Assembly: GCF_013167215.1 (NCBI RefSeq)
Contig: NZ_JABJWY010000034.1
Location: 1 to 64,000, forward strand
DNA: 64,000 bases
Direction of reading: 5' to 3'
Source: Sphingobacterium prati
GTDB lineage: Bacteria; Bacteroidota; Bacteroidia; Sphingobacteriales; Sphingobacteriaceae
Positions within the stretch are counted from its first letter, which is position 1, and every line of letters begins with the position of its first letter. Positions 17,094 through 26,262 of the stretch are shown one piece after another. The notes under the pieces were generated by a model that made no database searches, was not told where the DNA came from, and was given only the letters and a program-made list of their open reading frames with translations. A program made the position numbers and the translations under genes.

Positions 17094-19613
17094 ATGAATA
17101 GTTCAAGAAGAGATTTTATCAAAAAGTCAGCACTCCTCTCGGGGGGTGCCGCTTTGGTAGGTTTGCTACCATCGACAATCCAAAAAGCATTGGCAATCAA
17201 CCCCGAATCGGGCAGTACATTTTATGATGCCGAACATATCGTTTTCCTGATGCAGGAAAATCGTTCATTTGATCATCTATACGGTTGTCTGAAAGGTGTA
17301 CGTGGTTTTAACGATCCCCGTACGATCATACAGCCCAACGGAAATAGCGTATGGGCTCAGTCTAACGCCCAAGGGAACACCTTTATACCTTTTCGGCTCA
17401 ATGCAAAGGATTCGAAGGCACCGTGGATGGGGTCTACCCCGCATGGCTGGGCTGATCAGACTGATGCACGAAATGGCGGGAAATATGACCGCTGGCTGAA
17501 TGTCAAAAAGCCCTACAATAAAGCATATGCCGATGTGCCCCTGACGCTGGGCTATTGTGACCGCTCAGATTTTCCATTTTACTATTCTTTGGCCGATGCA
17601 TTTACGGTCTGTGATCAGCATTTTTGTTCCAGTATTACGGGTACACATCCCAATAGATGGTATTGGATGACAGGCACTGTGCGTGAGCAAAATAACCCCA
17701 CGGCGAAAGCGCATCTCTGGAATATCAGCGATTATAATAAGCCTACGCTTGACTGGAAAACATTCCCGGAACGATTGGAGGAACACGGAATCGGCTGGCG
17801 CATTTACCAAAATGAACTCACTATAGGATCGGGTATCAGTGGCGAGGAAAGCAATTGGCTTGGGAATTTTGGTACCAACGTGATGGAATACTTCAAAGCA
17901 TACAATGTGCGGTTGCATCCCGGAAATGTGGCTAATCTCCAACAGCGAAAAAAAGCAGTACAGCAGGAGATTGATCGTATTGGACCGGATCCTGCCAGTC
18001 AATCCGAAAAGCAAAGATTGGTGGCAGCACAAAAGGTGATGCGCATGATTGACGAAAGTATCGGTATCTACACAAAAGAAAACTATGATAAATTGCCGCA
18101 TCATGAAAAGGCACTCAACGATAGAGCGTTTACGACTAATCATAACGATGCAGATTATCACGCTTTAACGACGCTCTCTTATCAGGATGGAGACATAGAC
18201 CGGCAGTTGCAAGTGCCAAAAGGGGATGTGCTCCATCAGTTCCGCCAGGATGTGGAAAATAACAAGCTCCCGACGGTCTCCTGGTTGATGACGCCGGCAA
18301 ATTTTTCGGATCATCCCGGAAGACCTTGGTTTGGCTCTTGGTATGTCAATGAAGTTATGGAGATCTTGCTCAAAAATCCGGAGGTATGGAAAAAGACGAT
18401 CTTCATTCTTACCTATGATGAGAACGATGGATTTTTTGACCATGTACCGCCCTATGCGACGCCCAACCCGTATAGAAAAGGGTCTGGTAAAGTCTCTTCC
18501 AATATCGACGGAAAGATGGAATGGGTAACTAAAGATCAACAGACCAACCCATCTGCGATGGAAGACCGTATCCGGGAGAGTTCCATTGGACTGGGTTATC
18601 GCGTCCCACTGGTCGTGGCATCGCCGTGGACTAGAGGTGGATTTGTTAACTCAGAATTGTTTGACCACACCTCATCACTTCGCTTTTTGGAGAACTTTCT
18701 AGCGAAGAAATTTGGAAAAAGCGTTCGCGAAGAAAATATTACCCAATGGCGTCGCAGTATCTGTGGCGACCTTACATCCATCTTTAGGCCTTTTGAGGCG
18801 GATCAGACAGAGACGGTGCAGGCGCTGGAAAAAGATGCCTTTATGGTGGATGTCCATAAATCCCAATTTAAAGATATCCCTAAAAATTATCGTCCGCTCC
18901 GTGCACCCGAAATCCTTCAGGTGAATACCGCACCACAACAATTTTCCCTTTTCCCTGAGCAGGAAAAAGGAATAAAACCCGCTTGTCCGATACCTTATGA
19001 ATTATATTTGGATGGCCATTACGATGTAAGGCGAAAAGAATACCAACTTACCTTTACAGCAGGAAATAAGGTACACAATGCCAAATCCAATGGTTCACCA
19101 TTTTTGGTCTATGCGGCCACGCCTTATGATCAAGAGATATTACGCACTTGGGAATATGCGGTCTCTGCCGGAGACTCCTTAAGTGATAACTGGCATCTAG
19201 GCGCTTTTAAAGATGGCCATTATCATTTAAAAGCATATGCTCCCAACGGGTTCTATCGAGAATTTCGTGGTAGTGACGAGCATCCAGCGGTCGCAGTCAA
19301 GTGTATATATGAACAAGCGAAAAATAAGGGTCAATTGACAGGAAATCTAGTTGTTAATTTGAATAACGGCAGTGCTGCCGCTAAAAAAATACTGCTCAAA
19401 GACCTGGCGTATAGGCAACAGTTACGGACAGTGACCTTAGCTCCGAGCGAAGAAAAGTCGATTGTGATCGATCTGCAATCAAGTTTTGGCTGGTATGATC
19501 TGCAGCTTGAAACGGAAGGATTTCCGACTTGGTCTGAGCGTTTTGCCGGCCATGTGGAGACCGGAAAAATTTCTAAGACAGATCCTTTAATGGGTGGTCT
19601 TTATACCGCATAG
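17094..19613 (+). CDS. Tat-exported phosphocholine-specific phospholipase C
   Basis: 839 residues. The N-terminus has a twin-arginine signal (SSRRDFIKKSALLSGGAALV). The phosphoesterase domain follows (HIVFLMQENRSFDHLYGCLK, FCSSITGTHPNRWYWMTGTV, TYDENDGFFDHVPPYATP), about residues 45-560. The C-terminal 250 residues match the two DUF756-like beta domains seen in bacterial non-haemolytic phospholipases C (YELYLDGHYDVRRKEYQLTF). Length is at the upper end of the family. It hydrolyses phosphatidylcholine-type lipids to diacylglycerol and the phosphorylated head group, probably to scavenge phosphate or choline. No phosphate-regulation genes are adjacent. The gene is followed by its own terminator. 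Confidence 0.93.
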   Translation: MNSSRRDFIKKSALLSGGAALVGLLPSTIQKALAINPESGSTFYDAEHIVFLMQENRSFDHLYGCLKGVRGFNDPRTIIQPNGNSVWAQSNAQGNTFIPFRLNAKDSKAPWMGSTPHGWADQTDARNGGKYDRWLNVKKPYNKAYADVPLTLGYCDRSDFPFYYSLADAFTVCDQHFCSSITGTHPNRWYWMTGTVREQNNPTAKAHLWNISDYNKPTLDWKTFPERLEEHGIGWRIYQNELTIGSGISGEESNWLGNFGTNVMEYFKAYNVRLHPGNVANLQQRKKAVQQEIDRIGPDPASQSEKQRLVAAQKVMRMIDESIGIYTKENYDKLPHHEKALNDRAFTTNHNDADYHALTTLSYQDGDIDRQLQVPKGDVLHQFRQDVENNKLPTVSWLMTPANFSDHPGRPWFGSWYVNEVMEILLKNPEVWKKTIFILTYDENDGFFDHVPPYATPNPYRKGSGKVSSNIDGKMEWVTKDQQTNPSAMEDRIRESSIGLGYRVPLVVASPWTRGGFVNSELFDHTSSLRFLENFLAKKFGKSVREENITQWRRSICGDLTSIFRPFEADQTETVQALEKDAFMVDVHKSQFKDIPKNYRPLRAPEILQVNTAPQQFSLFPEQEKGIKPACPIPYELYLDGHYDVRRKEYQLTFTAGNKVHNAKSNGSPFLVYAATPYDQEILRTWEYAVSAGDSLSDNWHLGAFKDGHYHLKAYAPNGFYREFRGSDEHPAVAVKCIYEQAKNKGQLTGNLVVNLNNGSAAAKKILLKDLAYRQQLRTVTLAPSEEKSIVIDLQSSFGWYDLQLETEGFPTWSERFAGHVETGKISKTDPLMGGLYTA

Positions 19614-19620
19614 GTTGTCT

Positions 19621-19660
19621 AATCATCTCCACAAATATGGATGTGGAGATGATTATTTTG
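19621..19660 (+). terminator. Terminator after the phospholipase C gene
   Basis: A 13-base perfect stem (AATCATCTCCACA / TGTGGAGATGATT, 19621-19654) with an 8-base loop starts 7 bases after the stop and is followed by ATTTTG. Confidence 0.9.
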
Positions 19661-19729
19661 AGACGGGTTATGTATGGTAAATTCCCATTCAATCCAAGAT
19701 CAGAAATCAAAAAAACCGCTGCGGAGAGG

Positions 19730-20641
19730 TCAATTAAACGATTGTCTGAACGCTAAAGGTGAAACGTTGGTTTTTTTCTTAAAAAGTTTGTTGAATGATT
19801 GTGGATGTTCAAAACCGAGCTTGTAAGCAATTTCCGCTACTGAAAGACTTGTGGCCGTGAGTTTTTCCTTGGCTTCTTCAATTAGCTTGTCGTGGATGTG
19901 CTGCTGTGTGTTTTTGCCGGTAACTGAGCGTAGTAAATCGCTTAAATAACGCGGTGAGACATGGAGACTTTCTGCCAAATGCTCTACCGTGGGTAGGCCT
20001 TGGTTTAATGTTTCTTCGCTGTCGAAATAAGCATCCAGCAATTTTTCCAATTGTGCTAGCAGCGCATTATTAACAGCTTTCCGCGTGATGAATTGACGCT
20101 CATAGAAGCGGTTGCTGTATTGCAAGAGCATATCAATCTGTGCCAAAATAATACCTTGGGTATGTTTGTCGATATGTTGATATTCTCTTTCGATTTTAAG
20201 AAAAATTTCTACAATGTCTTGTTCTTCCCGTTCAGAGAGATGTAATGCTTCGTTAAGCGCATAGGAAAAGAAGTTATAATTTTTTATTGTGCTTGCGAGT
20301 GTGTGTGTATACAGAAAATCAGGGTGAAATAGCAGCATGTAACCTTTTCCACATTCGACATTCATCTTTCTGATTTCAGCAATCGTTAACGATTGGATCT
20401 GCTTGGGCGCAATAAAATTCATTGTTCCTTTGTCGAAATCGTAATATTGTTGGCCGTACTTTAATTTTGCAGTTACATCTTTTTTCAACGAAATGCTATA
20501 GAAATTGACGCAGAACTGCTCCCAAATGTTACTTTCATCGGGTTTTATTCCAGCTACATCGATGACACTGATGAGGGGATGTAATGGGGCCGGCAATGAC
20601 AATTGCTTATGAAATTCGGATATGGAATTGATACTATGCAT
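19730..20641 (-). CDS. AraC family transcriptional regulator
   Basis: 303 residues. The N-terminal half is an AraC-type ligand domain (ISEFHKQLSLPAPLHPLISV and KYGQQYYDFDKGTMNFIAP). The C-terminal half has both helix-turn-helices (VEHLAESLHVSPRYLSDLLR and VAEIAYKLGFEHPQSFNKLF). It is transcribed after an SDR gene on the same strand, with a 65-base gap. It is clearly paralogous to the regulator at 60555-61451, which sits behind an aldo/keto reductase in the same arrangement. It likely activates the adjacent SDR in response to an organic compound. Confidence 0.93.
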   Translation of the reverse strand: MHSINSISEFHKQLSLPAPLHPLISVIDVAGIKPDESNIWEQFCVNFYSISLKKDVTAKLKYGQQYYDFDKGTMNFIAPKQIQSLTIAEIRKMNVECGKGYMLLFHPDFLYTHTLASTIKNYNFFSYALNEALHLSEREEQDIVEIFLKIEREYQHIDKHTQGIILAQIDMLLQYSNRFYERQFITRKAVNNALLAQLEKLLDAYFDSEETLNQGLPTVEHLAESLHVSPRYLSDLLRSVTGKNTQQHIHDKLIEEAKEKLTATSLSVAEIAYKLGFEHPQSFNKLFKKKTNVSPLAFRQSFN

Positions 20642-20706
20642 CCTGTTTTTGTTTTACGAATTTACAAAAAACAACTGCCTACAAAGACAGTTGCTGATTT
20701 AAAAAA

Positions 20707-21510
20707 TTAGGCCTCAAATTGTTTTGCAATTTCTTGCCTGAACGCTTCTTTTCCGATTTTCAGACGTCTTTTATATAATGCATTTGCATCTTCGCCTGCC
20801 AAATAACGTATCTGGTCTTTATTGTCCGTTGCGGCTTCATAGACCACCTGGGCAATTTGCTCTGCCGTGGAAGCGCTTTGCATCATTATATCCATTTGTT
20901 CGAAAAGTTTGTTTTCGATATCTTCATAGTCGGAAGATCGATTCATATCCAATGAACGACTTACAAAATCAGTCGCTATTCCTCCCGGGGCAACTGTCTT
21001 GATCGCTATTCCAAATTTTTTCAATTCAAAGGACATACTTTCGCTCCAGCCTTCCAAAGCGAATTTTGTGGCATGATACATCGAATGCAGCGGAAATCCC
21101 ATAAATCCACCAATGGATGTGGTCGAAATAAATAATCCACTTTGCTGTGCTCTAAAATGTGGAATAAATGCTTGTGTAACGCGCAATACACCCAACAAAT
21201 TGGTGTTGATTTGACGCAGCATTCTATCGTCACTCAAGGTTTCAAACGCGCCCATTAATCCATAACCTGCGTTATTGAAAACGACATCAATTTTAGCCAA
21301 AGAGATTGCTTTTTCGACTGTTTCTTTGATTTGAGGGGGATCGGTCACGTCTAATTTTAATAGCGTAACATTCTCGAGTTCGGTAAGCTCGGTTTCATTT
21401 TCGGGATGTCGCATTGTTGCGATAACATTCCAGCCGGCTTGTTGAAATAGTTTGGCAGTTGCTTTTCCCAACCCGGAAGAAGCTCCTGTAATGAAAATTG
21501 TTTTTTGCAT
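20707..21510 (-). CDS. Short-chain dehydrogenase/reductase (SDR)
   Basis: 267 residues from ATG 21510. The frame is open back to 21618, but the Rossmann strand begins directly at MQKTIFITGASSGLG, so the extra 36 residues are judged not translated. Cofactor motif TGASSGLG, NNAGYG, the catalytic serine in STTSIGGFMGFP and YHATK are all present. The PGGIATDF loop suggests the same sub-group as the SDR at 1994. It is an NAD(P)-dependent oxidoreductase of unknown substrate. An AraC gene follows on the same strand and is the likely regulator. Confidence 0.92.
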   Translation of the reverse strand: MQKTIFITGASSGLGKATAKLFQQAGWNVIATMRHPENETELTELENVTLLKLDVTDPPQIKETVEKAISLAKIDVVFNNAGYGLMGAFETLSDDRMLRQINTNLLGVLRVTQAFIPHFRAQQSGLFISTTSIGGFMGFPLHSMYHATKFALEGWSESMSFELKKFGIAIKTVAPGGIATDFVSRSLDMNRSSDYEDIENKLFEQMDIMMQSASTAEQIAQVVYEAATDNKDQIRYLAGEDANALYKRRLKIGKEAFRQEIAKQFEA

Positions 21511-21853
21511 GGTGTTATTGTTTGATCCAATAATACAAATGTCTAAAGAAGGCATAGGGGAGTTGTTGCCAAATTGAGCTTGGTTGTAGCCAAAATGACG
21601 GACACTATTCTTGTTCAATCATTTTTAAGTGGTAATTCCCTGTTGGGCGGCTGATCAATCACGAAAAGTTTGGGTGGGCTTGTCAAATCGTTAAATCCAA
21701 GATCTAAAAGCGACATAGGCGAATATTGTCATCGTGTAGTGCAAAAAAGCATGAGTTTTATACGAGGGGAAGCACCGTATGCGGTGCTTCCCCTTATAAT
21801 CCTAAAAACAAATAGCTAAAAACGGATTATATTTATGCTAAGCTTGTTAGCCT
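21511..21853. other. Intergenic region holding the SDR promoter and a hairpin
   Basis: Apart from the SDR leader and the strong hairpin at 21765-21794, I see no gene or recognisable remnant here. Confidence 0.4.
21765..21794 (-). terminator. Hairpin terminator downstream of the 174-residue protein gene
   Basis: A perfect 13-base GC-rich stem (AGGGGAAGCACCG / CGGTGCTTCCCCT) with a TATG loop lies 60 bases after the stop of the minus-strand gene. No strong T-run follows on the minus strand, so direction is uncertain. Confidence 0.65.
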
Positions 21854-22378
21854 TTATTTATTTTTCTTATTGCAGCATATGTGATAGACGATGAAACTCA
21901 CAGCCAGGCCTGCAACAATGGATTTTGTTAGAAAGGATCGCTTATTGTGCTTCCATTCTGCACGCAGCCCGAGCTCTTTGCCAATATTGGGGATATGTCC
22001 CTTGGCGATATCAGCAATCATGCCTTCGACCATATTGATACGGTCGGCAAGCATAAGAGGCAGCCAACGGCCATAGCTCGATTCACTGTAGTTAAAGGCA
22101 TAGCGTCGTATGGCTCCGCTCAGACCTGCGGGCGGATTGGTCGTCCCATATACGGCTGTCAGATTAGGCCTTTCTACAGATTTAAGTATTTCTACCGTCT
22201 CTTGCTGCAGCTGCGGACGTGGCCAGGCATAGCCCTGATGCTCCGCATTATTCCGTTTCTTGATCGGATAGGTGGGGTCATTTTTATTGTCGAAATCAAT
22301 TCCCCAACCTTTGATATGGTTATAATTACCCAGTTTATCGTGGATAAAGTCTTCGGGTGTAGTTTGATCTTTATTCAT
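21854..22378 (-). CDS. Conserved hypothetical protein with C-terminal membrane anchor
   Basis: 174 residues. The N-terminal 130 residues are polar and rich in Pro, Tyr and Trp (GYAWPRPQLQQETVEILKS, NPPAGLSGAIRRYAFNYSES). A single hydrophobic helix near the C-terminus (SIVAGLAVSFIVYHICC) is followed by a basic tail, so it is probably a tail-anchored inner-membrane protein. It lies 18 bases after a zinc alcohol dehydrogenase gene and is surely co-transcribed. I do not know a function; a role next to the dehydrogenase in aldehyde or stress metabolism is inference only. Confidence 0.75.
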   Translation of the reverse strand: MNKDQTTPEDFIHDKLGNYNHIKGWGIDFDNKNDPTYPIKKRNNAEHQGYAWPRPQLQQETVEILKSVERPNLTAVYGTTNPPAGLSGAIRRYAFNYSESSYGRWLPLMLADRINMVEGMIADIAKGHIPNIGKELGLRAEWKHNKRSFLTKSIVAGLAVSFIVYHICCNKKNK

Positions 22379-22396
22379 AGTGATCTATTTTTAATA

Positions 22397-23548
22397 TTAC
22401 ACAGCGGGTGGAATTAAGACTGTTTTGATACAGTTGTCGAGCTTGGAGGAAAAAAGATGATAGGCATCGCCTACTTCTTCCAAGGGGATGCGATGGGTAA
22501 TAAGCTCCTTCGGATTGATGATGCCAGCCTGAACATGGTCGATCAACTTGGGCAGAAGCCTTTTGACTGAAGCTTGATTGGCGCGTATCGTAATTCCTTT
22601 GTTCAGAACATTACCAATGGGTACCAAACTATTGATAGGTCCATATACGCCTACAATGGAGACGATTCCCCCTTTTTTGACGCTATTAATGGCCCAGTGT
22701 AGTGCCGTGGTAGAGCCACCCTGCAGCATCAGATATCTTCCCAAAATCGTGTTCATTGCATTTCCGGCAGCTTCACAGCCCACAGCATCGATACAGACGT
22801 CGGCTCCGAGTGAATCAGTAATGGTTTTAATAAATACCACCGGGTCGCCAATGGATCGAAAATTCACCGCTTCACATTGCGCATAGCGCTCTGCAAACTC
22901 AAGCCGGTAGTCGACTTGGTCTATAATAATGACGCGGCCGGCACCAAATAGCCAGGAGCACTTGGCTGCCATAATTCCTATCGGTCCGGCGCCAAAGACG
23001 ACGACTGTATCTCCGGGCTGAATTCCTGCCATCTCGGCCGCCTGGTAGCCTGTTGGCACCACATCTGTCAGCAATACAGCATCGTCTGGATCCATCCATT
23101 CGGGGATAACAACGGGGCCTACATCAGCGTAAGGTACCCGTACATATTCGGCCTGCCCACCGGCGTAACCGCCGGCAGTATGGGAATAGCCAAAAATACC
23201 GCCGACGGCAGTGGCTTCGGGATTCGATTCATGGCAGTTGCCATACAATTCCTGACGACAAAAAGCACATTTGCCGCAGGCGATGTTAAAGGGCACCATC
23301 ACGCGGTCACCAACCTTCAGGTTTGAAATTGCCGAGCCAACTTCGACTACTTTGCCTATAAACTCGTGTCCAAAGGTGGTGCCGACTCGTGTGTCGGGTA
23401 CAAGCCCATGATAAAGATGCAGATCCGAACCGCAGATGCAGGAGCGAAGTACCTGAACAATGGCATCCTGCGGATGAAGGATTTCAGGAAGTGGGGCATT
23501 TTTATCCGCTCGTACGCGATAGGGGCCCCGGTAATTCATTGCAAGCAT
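22397..23548 (-). CDS. Zinc-dependent alcohol dehydrogenase (formaldehyde dehydrogenase-like)
   Basis: 383 residues from ATG 23548 (MLAMNYRGPYRV; ATG 23539 is also possible). The frame is open to 23620, but the extension is hydrophobic and unlike the family. Catalytic zinc ligands are visible in CGSDLHLYHG and GHEFIGKVVEVG. The structural zinc cysteines lie in CGKCAFCRQELYGNC (four cysteines). The NAD-binding motif is GAGPIGIMAAK. The insertion pattern and overall sequence fit the glutathione-independent formaldehyde dehydrogenase / threonine dehydrogenase-like branch of MDR enzymes. It forms an operon with the downstream 174-residue protein. Exact substrate uncertain. Confidence 0.9.
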   Translation of the reverse strand: MLAMNYRGPYRVRADKNAPLPEILHPQDAIVQVLRSCICGSDLHLYHGLVPDTRVGTTFGHEFIGKVVEVGSAISNLKVGDRVMVPFNIACGKCAFCRQELYGNCHESNPEATAVGGIFGYSHTAGGYAGGQAEYVRVPYADVGPVVIPEWMDPDDAVLLTDVVPTGYQAAEMAGIQPGDTVVVFGAGPIGIMAAKCSWLFGAGRVIIIDQVDYRLEFAERYAQCEAVNFRSIGDPVVFIKTITDSLGADVCIDAVGCEAAGNAMNTILGRYLMLQGGSTTALHWAINSVKKGGIVSIVGVYGPINSLVPIGNVLNKGITIRANQASVKRLLPKLIDHVQAGIINPKELITHRIPLEEVGDAYHLFSSKLDNCIKTVLIPPAV

Positions 23549-23782
23549 ATAATTTAAATTTAATATTACCAATAAATGCGAACGGTAGATTATCATACCG
23601 CTACTTATGAAGGCCTGCATCGCTATGTTGGTTTGCTTTTTTTGTGTATAGGGAACTTTTACGGGGCAATACGTATTAACGCGCTGTCAGTACGGGAGCA
23701 TATATGGGCTTTGTATAGGGCAATAGCCATTACCGACAATCCCTTTAGGATTGATTGTTGAAAACTGTGTAGCGTAGGGGGA

Positions 23783-24557
23783 TTAACTAAATACTTGTTG
23801 TTGCTCGGTGTAATAGGTGCTGCGGCCTCCGATTTTGGTCTGTAAAATCTTGTGCCCGTTAGCATCTGTTTCGGCTTTGCTGCTATGTACTTTCATAAAA
23901 TCGCGTACCTCACCACTGATGATATCGGGATGTGTCTTTAAAATGTGCTTTTCGGCCTGTTCGAGCACTTCTTCAATAGCCCTTGCTAGTTTCTTTATCT
24001 CCTTTTCAGGGATCTTATTCGCAACGGATAGGGGGTGATATATTCGCTGCATACAGGATTTCGTCGGCATAGGCATTGCCAATGCCTGCAATATGTTTCT
24101 GGTCCATCAAAAGCGTTTTTATCTTGGATCTACTGGACTGCAGCAGATCTTTCAAAAACTGCGGGGTTAGCTTGGCAGAAAGGGCATCTATGGCATCCGC
24201 CTCTGCTGGGTTAAGCTCAATATTCGCTAGCTGCTGAAAGTCGGTGAGGGAAAGTGTCTGGCCATCTTGAAAGGTCAGCGAGAGCAGAGCGTACTTGGGA
24301 TTCGGATCGTCGGAATAAACGAGTTTGCCATGGAGCATCAAGTGTAGGGCGAGAAGTGCATCTTTACCAAAGTCAAAAAACAGTCTTTTGCCTTCGCGAT
24401 AAACCTTGGCCAGCTTTTTCCCTTCCAGTGCACGCAGATCCTTTTCACTGACTTTAATCTTTTGTTTTTGATGGATAACGGCACTTTTCAGCTCTTTTCC
24501 TTGAATCATTTTGTTCAGGTTTTTACTAAAAACCGCTAGGTCTGGCAATTCGGGCAT
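23783..24557 (-). pseudogene. Fpg/Nei family DNA glycosylase, frameshifted
   Basis: The frame from 24557 begins with the family's N-terminal MPELPDLAVF (catalytic Pro2-Glu3) and runs to GIGNAYADEILYAANISPP before an early stop at 24015. The rest of the protein (LSVANKIPEKEIKKLARAI and onward to GGRSTYYTEQQ) continues in the next frame down to 23783. Removing one base from the GGGGG run at 24031-24035 joins them into one protein of about 257 residues. The C-terminal end has TYYTEQQ in place of zinc-finger cysteines, as in a zincless branch of the family. So this is a single-base insertion in a homopolymer: a recent inactivation, phase variation or a sequencing error. Intact, it would remove oxidised bases from DNA. 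Confidence 0.85.
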
Positions 24558-24574
24558 AGCTTTTCGTTTTGGGT

Positions 24575-24619
24575 ATCAAAAGCAAGGGCTTTCCCTGATG
24601 ATAAGCCCTTGCTTTTGAT
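24575..24619 (-). terminator. Terminator after the DUF4142 gene
   Basis: A perfect 17-base stem, ATCAAAAGCAAGGGCTT with AAGCCCTTGCTTTTGAT, closes an 11-base loop 18 bases after the DUF4142 stop. It separates that gene from the glycosylase. Confidence 0.9.
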
Positions 24620-24636
24620 GGATAATACCAAATATA

Positions 24637-25236
24637 TTATTTCAATTTGTCTTTTACGCCTTTACTGTGCTCGAGATGAGTTCTTAAAGTCGGTAGCGTT
24701 TTATCGACAAAGGCCTTTAATTCGGCATCTTTCAGGTTTTTACTGGCGTCTTCAAAAAGCTTGACGTCTTTTTCGTGATCCTCCACCATCTCATCGATAT
24801 AGGCTTTATCAAATTCTCTTCCCGTCTTTTTGGCCAGATCATCTTTTACTTTTTGCTGCTCAGCGCCTACTGTAGCTGGGACAGTAATGTTTTTTGCCTG
24901 GGCAAGTGCAGTCAGTTCGTCATTGGCCTTGGAGTGGTCTTTGATCATCATTTCTCCGAAGGCTTTGACATCGGCATGCTGTGCTTTTTGCTGTGCTAAC
25001 TGTCCGAGCTCGACTTCGGCCATACCGCCATTTGCCGCTTCGGTGACAAATTTAGCATCTTCTTCGCTGACCGAAAGGGGGGGTGCTGCTACCTGATCAT
25101 CGTCTATATTTTCAGGTGCTTTTTCTTCATTGATACTGTCTGCGGTTTCCTTACTGTCATTCTTTGCACCGCCGCCGCAACTTTGGACGGCAACAATCGA
25201 AAATGCAATTGCTAGGGTCAGAAATATTCTTTTCAT
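24637..25236 (-). CDS. DUF4142 domain lipoprotein
   Basis: 199 residues. Lipoprotein signal MKRIFLTLAIAFSIVAVQSC with Cys at residue 20, then an acidic low-complexity linker (about 25-55). The DUF4142 four-helix domain follows (DAKFVTEAANGGMAEVELGQ, FGEMMIKDHSKANDELTALA, KAYIDEMVEDHEKDVKLFED). DUF4142 has a ferritin-like helical bundle with His/Glu pairs, but its role is not established. The neighbouring Dps-like gene at 25556 is on the same strand with its own terminator between them. Periplasmic face, likely stress-related. Confidence 0.9.
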   Translation of the reverse strand: MKRIFLTLAIAFSIVAVQSCGGGAKNDSKETADSINEEKAPENIDDDQVAAPPLSVSEEDAKFVTEAANGGMAEVELGQLAQQKAQHADVKAFGEMMIKDHSKANDELTALAQAKNITVPATVGAEQQKVKDDLAKKTGREFDKAYIDEMVEDHEKDVKLFEDASKNLKDAELKAFVDKTLPTLRTHLEHSKGVKDKLK

Positions 25237-25475
25237 ATGCTTATGAGTTTGATTTCAAGGTAAACAGTCGTCAAACCAATATCGTTCAAAAAAAATGATT
25301 ATTAATAGCATATGGCCCCCTACGCAGCGGATGAATTGCGCTAACCAGAGGACAAACTGATCAATGAAACGACTTGAATGAATTGCGTATGATTAATGGG
25401 GAATTGAATGAACTTAGGCGTGAAAGATGCTTAAATTGAAAGGCTATGATAATTCATATCTAGGGTCAAGCTATT

Positions 25476-25520
25476 AATACAATTGGGCGAATCTTCTTTA
25501 GATCTTTGCCCAATTGTATT
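25476..25520 (-). terminator. Terminator after the Dps-like gene
   Basis: A 13-base perfect stem (AATACAATTGGGC / GCCCAATTGTATT) with a 19-base loop lies 35 bases after the stop at 25556. Confidence 0.8.
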
Positions 25521-25555
25521 ACTACATGATCATGGCCAAAAAGCCATTTACACCG

Positions 25556-25945
25556 TTATTCCAACCGCTTTAAACGGAACAATAATTGTTGGATTGCTTC
25601 TTGTGCATCGTCGATAATGGATTGGGAAAAAGTTTCTTTAAACAATCCTTCCCGTTTGCTTTCCACTTTTTTATAGAAGTCCTCAATATATTTAATATAA
25701 TTACTAGGCTTGGAAGTTTCAGGAATAATGATATCCAGTGTACCTTCTAAAGAAAAGGTCGTCTCTACCAATCTATCTGTAATGTCGATCAGGGACTCAA
25801 TAGCCTGATCCAAGGAAATATGCACCTCATAACTTCCCTTACCCGTTATAGACCAATGGGTTAACTTTAACGCATTTCTAAATGAAATCATTTCCCCTAG
25901 GAAGTTTGCAACCTCCTGTTTTGTGTTCTGTTGTTTTTTTGCCAT
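25556..25945 (-). CDS. Short Dps-like ferritin-fold protein
   Basis: 129 residues, predicted all-helical. The segment KLTHWSITGKGSYEVH matches the start of the Dps signature. Candidate metal ligands are His30, His42, Asp57 and Glu61; these spacings (12, 15 and 4) are exactly those of the Dps ferroxidase residues H31, H43, D58 and E62. The protein is shorter than normal Dps (about 150-180 residues) and has lysines at the N-terminus (AKKQQNTKQ). It may bind iron and protect DNA or proteins from peroxide, acting in the cytoplasm. The fold and function are inferred from residue spacing; it could equally be a structural relative without ferroxidase activity. Confidence 0.75.
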   Translation of the reverse strand: MAKKQQNTKQEVANFLGEMISFRNALKLTHWSITGKGSYEVHISLDQAIESLIDITDRLVETTFSLEGTLDIIIPETSKPSNYIKYIEDFYKKVESKREGLFKETFSQSIIDDAQEAIQQLLFRLKRLE

Positions 25946-26262
25946 AATTATCTGTTTCTACGTGTATTCACTGTTTGAAAATGATAACAACATATCACGC
26001 TCATTGTTTTGGAATGCTTTTTTGTTTCAGTCCTTCGGTGGTAACTACGTCGGATTTCTCACCGTCGTGTGACATGCAAATACGCCATAGTAGGATTTCT
26101 ACCAATTACATAAAAATTAATTAATATTATATAACTTATATTGCATTATAATTCAGAACTTTGTAATAAGTTGACGTTGTCATTTGAAGGTTTGGCCATC
26201 CGAAGACAAATACAGCGATAGGATTAAATCGGTATTGAAATTTTAAACAAAAATTTGATATC
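25946..26262. other. Divergent promoter region
   Basis: Separates the minus-strand Dps-like gene from the plus-strand transpeptidase. The second half is strongly AT-rich and should contain both promoters. No open frame, clear operator or RNA was recognised. Confidence 0.4.

Noticed and set aside
17565..18161. 198-residue open frame on the minus strand
   Set aside because: It is antisense to the phospholipase C coding region and has low-complexity composition typical of shadow frames.
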